Shown here in pieces: positions 33,401-39,463 of a DNA stretch of 42,760 bases. The DNA comes from Anaerolineae bacterium (lineage in GTDB: Bacteria; Chloroflexota; Anaerolineae; B4-G1; SLSP01): contig JAFGFI010000392.1 of assembly GCA_016931185.1 (NCBI GenBank), positions 1 to 42,760 on the forward strand, read 5' to 3'. The notes beneath the pieces were generated by a model. It did no database searches. It was not told where the DNA came from and worked only from the letters and a program-made list of their open reading frames with translations. Position numbers and translations under genes: made by a program. Numbering within the stretch: position 1 is the first letter of the stretch; each line of letters opens with the position of its first letter.

Positions 33401-34821
33401 TCCTCCCTGAGTTTTTTTGCCTGAACTACCAACGCGCGGACAAAAGAAGAACGCGCTTCAACATTATCAAGTTCAAAAGCGCGTTCAAATTCCCTAACAG
33501 CATCCCCGATCTCATTCAACTTAAGCAGTGCTTCCCCCAAATACAACTGTGCACGGAAATGACCCTCGTGGTGCTTCAATGCTCTCCGAAAATATTCCAC
33601 TGCTTCCCGCCATTCTTCCTTATTAAAGCACGTGCGCCCCACCTCAAACAAGGAAACGGCTCTTGAGTCTACCTGATCAAGTTCCTCCTTGACGACCTCT
33701 AACGGCTTATTTTGACACATCCACCGGCGAATAAGCTCAATGGTGAAACTGTACCCACTTTCTGAACTACCTTCCAATATCCGGCGCTCAACCAGATCTC
33801 GCGGGGCTAATTCCACATTTAAAGAACGCAACCGCGCCGCCTGATCATCCAAGATTTGCATCACCTTAGCCTGGGGAATCAACACTTCTTTCTCTGCCAC
33901 CCCGGCCAGGGCAGCCGCGTAAATTTTTTCAGCAGGCGACAACCCATCCCAAATCCATTCAAGCGCGTGGCCCCCCATCTCTAAGGCATCGGGAATCGCA
34001 GCATCCACGGCAGTTACATCAATAACTGGAATTCCATTTACATATCCTTTGTAAGCACGCTCCCAAATCCGTTGGCAAAGCAGTTGGGTCAAATAAGGAT
34101 GGCCAGCGGTTAGACTTAAAACACGTTCCACGGCATCATCAACAAAGTGCAATGTGCCATTACCTTCTGCCTGGCGCACCAGTTGCTCGGCATTTTCCCG
34201 TTTTAAAACCCCCACCTCTCGCTCTAAGAAAATTTTGAAAGTTGCCTTGTAATTATAAGAAAGATCATGCACATGCCGGCCTACGGCAACGACGAAAGCC
34301 GGCCAAGGATTCTGGATCATTAGATTGCGCAGAAAGGGAAACAGGGCCTTAGCAGCTATCTGACCGCACCGCTGTTCCTCAGCAAATTGCTCCAAAACGT
34401 CAAATTCATCTAAAAGGAATACGGGACGACAAGCCTGACCGAGTTTCTGTTGTAATTGATCGAGAAAATTTGTGCCAAAGTAACGTCCTTCGTCATCGAA
34501 GTCATCCAAATCAGGGAACGGCAAACCCGCGCATTTTGCCGTAGTTTTGCCCAGATCCGCGAGAACTTGGCCTAACGACCGCTCGGCCTGATCCTGGAGA
34601 TCAAAGTACACAGGAAGATAACAGTCCCTGGGTAAAGTATATTCAAGTCTGCGCAAAAGAGAGGTTTTACCAATGCGCCGCTGCCCAAAGAGCACTAAAG
34701 CATTCGTGGATAGATTACGTAATTCCTGATCCACTGCCTCCAATAAATCTTTCCGGCCAAAAAACCCCTGCCCTTCGCGCAAAGGTTTGCCGGCGATGTA
34801 AGGATTGATGGGCTGCGTCAT
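30499..34821 (-). CDS. AAA ATPase - TPR - Ser/Thr kinase - TPR - TM - extracellular jelly-roll fusion
   Basis: 1440 aa in one frame. About 20-290 is a STAND/AAA_16-like NTPase with Walker A 'GQRRIGKT' (46-53) and Walker B 'VFLLDEFD' (134-141), then a winged-helix-like region. About 385-545 holds TPR-type repeats ('AVEYFRRALKHHEGHFRAQLYLGEAL'). About 557-829 is a Ser/Thr kinase: Lys593 ('VIIKRL'), 'HSDIKPAN' with Asp689, metal-binding Asp712 in 'DFS' (not DFG), and 'ASPEQ' for APE. About 830-1235 is a second TPR region. One TM helix (about 1237-1257) and a Thr/Pro linker lead to an outside beta domain (about 1275-1440: 'NGDF...EGW'). The kinase keeps all catalytic residues except the DFG Gly. 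It sits between a small AAA gene and the surface genes in one operon. The role is inferred to be signalling across the membrane. Confidence 0.92.
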   Translation of the reverse strand: MTQPINPYIAGKPLREGQGFFGRKDLLEAVDQELRNLSTNALVLFGQRRIGKTSLLRRLEYTLPRDCYLPVYFDLQDQAERSLGQVLADLGKTTAKCAGLPFPDLDDFDDEGRYFGTNFLDQLQQKLGQACRPVFLLDEFDVLEQFAEEQRCGQIAAKALFPFLRNLMIQNPWPAFVVAVGRHVHDLSYNYKATFKIFLEREVGVLKRENAEQLVRQAEGNGTLHFVDDAVERVLSLTAGHPYLTQLLCQRIWERAYKGYVNGIPVIDVTAVDAAIPDALEMGGHALEWIWDGLSPAEKIYAAALAGVAEKEVLIPQAKVMQILDDQAARLRSLNVELAPRDLVERRILEGSSESGYSFTIELIRRWMCQNKPLEVVKEELDQVDSRAVSLFEVGRTCFNKEEWREAVEYFRRALKHHEGHFRAQLYLGEALLKLNEIGDAVREFERAFELDNVEARSSFVRALVVQAKKLREDGQEEEALKVCGRVLTIAPGEQQALELQASIWVQLRDWDHAIKAYEDLLKLTEGEELRKGLEVKLRDTQEQKQREAAKRWPNGYILDDAYEIERLIVETDFNEIYYAKERQPPGAQVIIKRLKPDRMRDPEAYKRFIQELTILRRLNDKNILSFYGGSSRGINRYLVTEYADQGSLKEYLETRPDHKLETMEALQIALCVCKGIEAVHEMGIIHSDIKPANIYLFAQSEGKSCIAKLGDFSIAFALKDLSATIKMGLFVGTPAYASPEQIQGEVGDQRSDLFSWAIVFFEMLTGESPTLSLKDPLTLAPKQDAFPESFFMGKGIPHGLIEVLQRNLTTDPKQRYQSAAEVRRLLETIPKQIAFEIQEHLSRGEEQMRSFQWEAALSEFDQGLSLCQWYEEHSEDYASIKKLAEDLRLKRLCTQGMVHRERQEWQAAVAIFEQLRSKPITWPGLDIEEQFRFVESRYRLEQEYQTLLLYKKEEKWGEIIDRATESTKSYKSPLTDESIGDILALALYAQGKRLLKGHQFESAYNLFYRLYKEDPNYDDDRLREECAEAAYQNAQQMGTDVSWAHQVKWYERALDLDPGHRKGRTRQDLNKVRYQWAGELSTHSEIPEAIKQLERISSDFPGISDVEGALTEDYYDLLRNGHYERSRHVNLNAEAEAYYKFGKTLYEKGRLEEAVEQLEEAIERLKKIDSQARYQEAMSALAFTYRDLGQQAVGSEPCKAIQWWNKAITVSPSLEELLRKKIGRAEWQCRVIRSQMWIGLILALLAILVDILLARRGPTPIPTVTPTPATIVSNGDFTDRLEGWQQGGALKSSVHCNKGEDLCYAVLGNPSYQCGGGVPEGMAGITQSLSIPESMINPTLSLNYQIRSQDLFVEGQDKYDYFAVFVDGDEKYRDGNTQWERASCVDIEKVWNSGLMTETIDLSPYRGKEIEISFRNVNSGDSFYNTWTYVTAVRVKDVP

Positions 34822-34950
34822 TGCCTTCTCCTAAAAATTTATCATTCCAAGACACAGGCAAGGTTCAGAAACCTTGCTTGTCAGATTGACACTTCTAGGC
34901 TAAACACAGGGAAAGTGTCAATCTAACTCGAACCATGCCAAGACACACAG

Positions 34951-36219
34951 TTAAGAAGCTGATTTTACTGACGCTTCAAAAAGTATCCGGGCCAGTTTCG
35001 CCACACCATGTGTCATACTCTCCGGTATACTGGATACCGCTTTTTTTAACTCATCCCACTGCTGCTGCGTCAGTAACAGTTCATAGCGTTTTAGCCTTAA
35101 CCACTCATCATACGCGGGGATAGGGCGCACTGGTGCAATCACAACATCACGCACCCACCAGACAAATGCCTGGCTACTCATCGTCCAGCGTTCTCCTTGC
35201 CACAAAAGCAAATGTTGCCTGTCAAATTGCCATTCCTCCCCCACCTGCTCAGCTAAACCCAACACCGCTAACCTACGCAACTCCGGTCCAAATTTCTTCA
35301 CCTGCTCGATCTCACCACAAGCAAACTTCTGGCCTAAAGCCCATCCCCCCAATTCAAGCAGGCTGAGAACCACCGCAATCGTGCGGGTATTGTCATCTAG
35401 CCCCTCCCATAAATCATCGAAGTGAAAGGAAATTCTCTCATAAAACGATTCCGCGGCGCGGATTTGGCGCTGTTGGCGCTGCGTCTCAAACAAAGCTGCC
35501 GCCATTGCCTGAAGCAGATAAGGATGTCGCCCGGCAACCCGACGAATAAAACGGCGGTCCTGGATAGAAAAAACATCTCCACCTTGATCCAAAAGCGTTC
35601 CCACTGTTCTTTCTTCAAAGGGATCTAAGCGCAGTTCAATACACGTATTAAAAAAAGGAGAACCCACATTTAACAACTCTCGACCGAGCGTATTCATTTT
35701 CCCCAAAGAAAGACGGCTGGACACAATCAGGATCAGACCACCGGTAGAGCCAGCAAACTTTCGTAAACCGGCAAAGAAGCTCGGATCCTGGAATTTGGGG
35801 TGAATCAACAATCGCTCAAATTCATCAAGCAAAAGCAACAACACACGTTCCTGCCGCGCTAAGTGCTCGAAAAGGCTCTCCAAAGCAGAACGTGCGTAAT
35901 CAGCCTCGGCCGCCGCTGCCAAACACTCAGACGTAGTCTTGTGGCCGGGGTGCAAACGCAACGGTTCTAAAGCTTCCTCCCAGAAATTTGCGGGTGTGTA
36001 CTCTTTACCTACATCAAGCAGGTCCATCATCGAGGTCACCAATTCTTGTTGCGCCTTACCCAAATAGTCTTTTTGTGTCTGTTCATCCGCAAGCTTTTTA
36101 AGAAAGGAAGTTTTCCCTATATGCGGCTCCCCTACAATTGCCGAGGATTCCCCATTGCGTATCCGGTTAAAAACAGTTCGTAACTCATCATCACGATTCA
36201 AAAATTCGTCAGGATTCAA
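34951..36219 (-). CDS. AAA/STAND-type ATPase with C-terminal winged-helix region
   Basis: 422 aa, soluble. It begins 'MNPDEFLNRDDELRTVFNRI', with Walker A 'GEPHIGKT' (30-37), Walker B 'LLLLDEFE' (Asp132), a sensor-like 'LILIVSSR', and 'RRVAGRHPYLLQAMAAAL' (the GxP motif seen in AAA_16/Orc-like STAND proteins). A winged-helix region follows (about 275-365), then a C-terminal helical piece of about 50 residues ('YELLLTQQQWDELKKAVSSI') that could be an adaptor domain; I cannot name it. Its ATPase core resembles that at the N-terminus of the kinase fusion next downstream (129 nt gap), so the two may bind each other or be paralogues. It is first in the operon, behind a probable promoter at 36351-36378. 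Confidence 0.88.
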   Translation of the reverse strand: MNPDEFLNRDDELRTVFNRIRNGESSAIVGEPHIGKTSFLKKLADEQTQKDYLGKAQQELVTSMMDLLDVGKEYTPANFWEEALEPLRLHPGHKTTSECLAAAAEADYARSALESLFEHLARQERVLLLLLDEFERLLIHPKFQDPSFFAGLRKFAGSTGGLILIVSSRLSLGKMNTLGRELLNVGSPFFNTCIELRLDPFEERTVGTLLDQGGDVFSIQDRRFIRRVAGRHPYLLQAMAAALFETQRQQRQIRAAESFYERISFHFDDLWEGLDDNTRTIAVVLSLLELGGWALGQKFACGEIEQVKKFGPELRRLAVLGLAEQVGEEWQFDRQHLLLWQGERWTMSSQAFVWWVRDVVIAPVRPIPAYDEWLRLKRYELLLTQQQWDELKKAVSSIPESMTHGVAKLARILFEASVKSAS

Positions 36220-36614
36220 CGCGCGGCCGTAAATAAAAGGATTTATTTTTTGATTTTAAAGTAGGCATACCCCACATCCTTAATATACATAAGCGACAGG
36301 ACAAATTAAAATTTGGTTATATTTTGGTATAAAACCACAAATCTTTTATGATTTTATCAAATCTTCACATATAGTCAAGTCAAAAAGCCAAAACTATTGA
36401 GCAAGAGCATCTTCAAAAAAGAGAACAAAAACACAAAGCTGGCAGATTACAGCACACCTCAATATAGGTTCTGCACAGCGTGACCAGGTTCAGATACCAG
36501 CACTTGCTGCATGGCAAGTATTAAGCGAACGAGAGGACAAACTCAGCCGAGACGTGGGCGCATATTGAGCCAAACATTTTAGGTCAGACCTTCTAAATGT
36601 CAACAACAGTTTAC
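36220..36614. other. Gene-free AT-rich divergent region
   Basis: Holds the probable minus-strand promoter for the ATPase/kinase operon (36351-36378) and a hairpin without T-tract at 36574-36600 (ACATTT..AGGT / ACCT..AAATGT). A short plus-strand open frame ends at a TGA near 36569 ('IPALAAWQVLSEREDKLSRD'); it may be a fragment of a lost gene, but no family is recognised. Otherwise nothing is seen. Confidence 0.5.
36351..36378 (-). promoter_or_regulatory. Probable promoter of the ATPase/kinase/surface-protein operon
   Basis: On the minus strand, TTGACT (complement of 36373-36378) and TAAAAT (complement of 36351-36356) are 16 bp apart in AT-rich DNA, giving a 5' leader of about 120-130 nt before the ATPase ATG at 36219. 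Spacing is one base short of ideal. Confidence 0.5.
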
Positions 36615-36743
36615 GGATGACGGTGTATTTTTACAGAAACACATTTATGATTACAATATGAGGTGTTGAATCAGCAACGTGAAACGTGAGCACCGTTAAT
36701 GGATAAAGACAGGTGCATCGCACTCCGGAAAGTGCAACGCACC
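36615..36743 (+). repeat. 129-bp promoter/leader repeat, copy 2
   Basis: Direct copy of 23665-23793 (124 of 129 identical). The contained -35/-10 pair is TTTACA (36630-36635) and TACAAT (36652-36657). The leader hairpin at 36712-36743 keeps its stems: a G-U closing pair of copy 1 is G-C here, while the loop-side U-A pair is lost. The cassette ends 18 nt before the first adaptor lipoprotein ATG and most likely drives that gene. Confidence 0.9.
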
Positions 36744-36761
36744 GATTTGCGGAGGGGAATT

Positions 36762-37973
36762 ATGAAACATAGCAGGTATATAGGGTTAGCCCTAATATTA
36801 GTTGTTTTATTGCCCGCGTGTGACATGTTGTCATCAATGTCGGGGGCGACGCCAGAAGCAACACCGGCCCCGGCAGTGCAGGTCGTACCCATGGTATCGG
36901 TAACGGGGGAGTTAGTGCCGGCCGATTGGATTACGATAGACGCGCAGGTGGGAGGTGAGGTACTCGAAGTGTTAGTTGAAGAAGGGACTGTGGTTGAGGC
37001 GGGTGATCTATTGGTGCAATTGGATGACGCGGATGCACGTCTCGCGGTAGAACAAGCAGAAGTTAACCTGAGAACAATACAAATACAAGTAGCACAGGCT
37101 AAAGTAGGTCCATACGCAGAGAATATCGCGGTGGCCGCGGCCCAAGTTGCGGCCGCGCAAGTTGCAGTGACCCAAACCCTAGCAGCGCGTAATCAACTTA
37201 CCTATCCGGGGTTAGCGGCAGACATTGCTGCTGCAGAAGCCGCCGTTGCAAGCGCGACGTCCGAACAATGCGTGCTAAGCGACCGCTATGATGATATGAT
37301 CAAATGTGATAAGGTAGAGGGAGAAGATGATGTTTGCCCCAACTTAGGGAGAAACGAAAAGGAAACACGCTTTGCTTTACACGCGGCAAACTTACGCCTG
37401 GCAGCGGCGGAAGCGCAACGCGCCGCAGTAGAGACGCAGTATTGGGCCCAAGTAAAAGCGGCTGAAGTCGCGGTGGACGTCGCGCAAGCCCAGTGGGAGG
37501 TATCCGTAGCGCAGTGGATGGCAGCACAGCTCGGTCCCCGGCAAGAGGATATTGCAGTAGCGGAAGCGGCAGTGGTGCAAGCTGAAGTAACATTAGAGAT
37601 GGCCCAAGTTGCCCTGGAACGCACTGCGATCTACGCGCCTATCGGCGGCACAGTGGGGAAAGTGTTAATTAAGCGCGGCGAGTCTATCATGCCGGATCAG
37701 CCCCTGGTAACGTTAGGCGATCTGACCACGCTGCAAGTAGAGACCACGGATTTGGATGAGATCGATGTCGCCAAGATTCGCCTGGAGCAAGAGGTTGTCG
37801 TCACTTTTGACGCGCTCCCCAATCAGACTTTTGCCGGTCACGTACAAAAGATTGCGCCCATGGCCGATTCTAATAAAAGCAGCGTCAATTACGAGGTCAT
37901 TATTATAGTAGATGAATTAGATCCTCTGTTACGTTGGGGGATGACGGCGTTTGTAGATGTTGAAGTGGAATAA
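36762..37973 (+). CDS. Membrane-fusion (HlyD/RND adaptor type) lipoprotein, first of tandem pair
   Basis: 403 aa from the ATG at 36762, which has GGAGGGG (36751-36757) upstream; an earlier in-frame ATG (36699) lies in the leader and is unlikely. Signal peptide 'LILVVLLPACDM' with lipobox Cys20. The split lipoyl/barrel-sandwich half ('GGEVLEVLVEEGTVVEAGDLLVQLDDADARL') is followed by a long Ala-rich coiled-coil hairpin (about 85-275), the second lipoyl half ('IYAPIGGTVGKVLIKRGESIMPDQPLVTLGDL') and the beta-barrel domain. Near the coil tip Cys182 and Cys192 (C-x9-C) are kept in the tandem paralogue. Adaptors like this link an inner-membrane pump or ABC exporter to an outlet, but no pump gene is visible in the window. 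Confidence 0.92.
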   Translation: MKHSRYIGLALILVVLLPACDMLSSMSGATPEATPAPAVQVVPMVSVTGELVPADWITIDAQVGGEVLEVLVEEGTVVEAGDLLVQLDDADARLAVEQAEVNLRTIQIQVAQAKVGPYAENIAVAAAQVAAAQVAVTQTLAARNQLTYPGLAADIAAAEAAVASATSEQCVLSDRYDDMIKCDKVEGEDDVCPNLGRNEKETRFALHAANLRLAAAEAQRAAVETQYWAQVKAAEVAVDVAQAQWEVSVAQWMAAQLGPRQEDIAVAEAAVVQAEVTLEMAQVALERTAIYAPIGGTVGKVLIKRGESIMPDQPLVTLGDLTTLQVETTDLDEIDVAKIRLEQEVVVTFDALPNQTFAGHVQKIAPMADSNKSSVNYEVIIIVDELDPLLRWGMTAFVDVEVE

Positions 37974-37987
37974 GGAGAAGATTTAAC

Positions 37988-38014
37988 CGCAGATACACGC
38001 AGATGCACGCAGAT
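37988..38014. repeat. Three CGCAGAT units at 10-bp period
   Basis: CGCAGAT occurs at 37988-37994, 37998-38004 and 38008-38014, followed by TTTTTTG and a T-run. It lies in the spacer between the two adaptor genes. One unit per helical turn would suit a DNA-binding protein, but similar short intergenic repeats are common in environmental genomes and may be neutral. Confidence 0.6.
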
Positions 38015-38040
38015 TTTTTGTTTGTTTTTTTCCGTAGTGT

Positions 38041-38104
38041 GTTCACCAGCAATTGGATAAAAATTTAAGACGAAACTAAGTTTTCAAGGGTTTTTACAAT
38101 TTGC
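38041..38104 (+). repeat. 64-bp repeated upstream element, copy 2 (upstream of the second adaptor gene)
   Basis: 60 of 64 positions match the complement of 15131-15194. It ends 44 nt before the adaptor ATG at 38149. Directly after it comes a run of degenerate GCAATT/CCAATTTG units (38100-38135), related to the CGCAATT repeat inside the DUF5107 gene at 41689-41723. Confidence 0.85.
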
Positions 38105-38148
38105 GATTCGCCAATTTGCCAATTTGCAATTTCCAAGGGGGGAGGATC

Positions 38149-39351
38149 ATGAAATATTATACACATCTTAGCCTGGCTTTGTTAGTGCTTATTGCGTTTC
38201 CTGGTTGTGAGATGGCAGCAACACCGGCAGCAACGCCGGTGCCCGTAGTGAATGTCGTCCCTATAGTGTCGGTGACAGGCAAGTTAGTCCCCAAAGATTG
38301 GAGCATAGTGAATGTGAAAACTGGAGGGTTGGTCGTCGAAGTGCCGGTCGAAGGCGGCGATGTGATTGAGAAGGGGGATGTATTGGTACGCTTTGACGAT
38401 ACCGATGCGCGCCTTGCGCTGCGACAGGCAGAGGCTAATCTGGAAATGGCAAAAAGACAAGCAGCACAGGCCAAAGTAGAACCACGGCCCGAGACCGTCG
38501 CAGTGGCGGCAGCGCAGATCAACACGGCGCAGGCAGTCATTAGCCAAACCCAAGCACAGGTAGAGCAACTGACGTATTCAGGATTAAAGGCCGAGATCGC
38601 GGCAATGGAGGCCGACATTGCAGGCGCTGAGTCAGAACAATTGGGATTACAAATACAATCTCATGAGATGGATAAGAATAGATGCTATCAAATACACGAT
38701 GAAGAGGAAGTCTGCATCGACCTGGGGGATGCTGAAGAGCAGATGCGCTACGCCCTACACGCGGCGGATACGCGCCTGACCGCGGCAGAAAAGCAACGCG
38801 CCGCAATAGAACCTGAGCATTGGACGCAGGTCGAAGCTGCACAAGTTGCGGTGGATGTGGCAACCGTGCAACGAGATGTCGCCATAGCGCAGTGGGCGGC
38901 TGCTCAAATCGGCCCCCGCCCGGAAGACATCGCCGTTGCGGAAGCACGCGTCGTGGAAGCTGAGGTAGCGGTCAAGATTGCCCAAGCCGATCTTGACCGG
39001 ACCACAGTCTACGCGCCTATGGGGGGCATAGTGGGAGAATTATCAGTGAAACGCGGCGAGTTCATCGCCCCAGGTCAGTCCCTGGTAACGTTAGGTGATT
39101 TGACCACGCTGCGGGTAGAGACTACCGATTTGGATGAGATCGATGTAGCGAAGCTTAGTCTGGAACAAGATGTCATCGTCACATTTGACGCGCTCCCCGA
39201 TCAAACCTTTGCGGGTCATATACACCATATCGCATCGATGGCCGATTCCGGTGGGGGTGGCGTAAACTACAAGGTCATCGTAGATGTAGACAACCTCGAC
39301 CCGGTATTACGTTGGGGGATGACGGCGTTTGTGGATGTTGAGGTGGAATAA
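38149..39351 (+). CDS. Membrane-fusion (HlyD/RND adaptor type) lipoprotein, second of tandem pair
   Basis: 400 aa from the ATG at 38149 behind GGGGGGAGG; the in-frame TTG at 38101 lies in repeat sequence and is not the start. Lipobox 'IAFPGCEM' (Cys20). Same layout as the preceding paralogue: lipoyl half ('GGLVVEVPVEGGDVIEKGDVLVRFDDTDARL'), coiled-coil hairpin with Cys179 and Cys189 at the tip, 'VYAPMGGIVGELSVKRGEFIAPGQSLVTLGDL', and a nearly identical C-terminal barrel ('VDDLDPVLRWGMTAFVDVEVE'-type ending, shared word for word from 'LRWGMTAF'). It has its own leader, unlike an operon partner. Two adaptors could form mixed rings or serve different pumps. The gene ends at a bidirectional terminator. 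Confidence 0.92.
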   Translation: MKYYTHLSLALLVLIAFPGCEMAATPAATPVPVVNVVPIVSVTGKLVPKDWSIVNVKTGGLVVEVPVEGGDVIEKGDVLVRFDDTDARLALRQAEANLEMAKRQAAQAKVEPRPETVAVAAAQINTAQAVISQTQAQVEQLTYSGLKAEIAAMEADIAGAESEQLGLQIQSHEMDKNRCYQIHDEEEVCIDLGDAEEQMRYALHAADTRLTAAEKQRAAIEPEHWTQVEAAQVAVDVATVQRDVAIAQWAAAQIGPRPEDIAVAEARVVEAEVAVKIAQADLDRTTVYAPMGGIVGELSVKRGEFIAPGQSLVTLGDLTTLRVETTDLDEIDVAKLSLEQDVIVTFDALPDQTFAGHIHHIASMADSGGGGVNYKVIVDVDNLDPVLRWGMTAFVDVEVE

Positions 39352-39365
39352 ACAGGCCATAGAAT

Positions 39366-39417
39366 AGGAGAGCTTTTGGGGATTCCGAGCAAAGCTCGGA
39401 ATCCCCAAAAGCCTCCT
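39366..39417. terminator. Bidirectional terminator between convergent genes
   Basis: A 19-bp perfect stem (39372-39390 with 39394-39412) with an AAA loop extends by five more pairs (AGGAG / CTCCT) past one bulged A. It lies between the second adaptor gene (plus strand) and the DUF5107-TPR gene (minus strand), which converge here. There is no strong T-tract, but the stem is very stable in both directions. Confidence 0.7.
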
Positions 39418-39463
39418 ACCTATGTAGTTGAAGCCACATTATTCGGCTCAGCCAGTTTATAAT

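Noticed and set aside
36400..36570. Small plus-strand gene ending near 36569
   Set aside because: No start codon with a ribosome site and no recognised family; noted only as a possible fragment.
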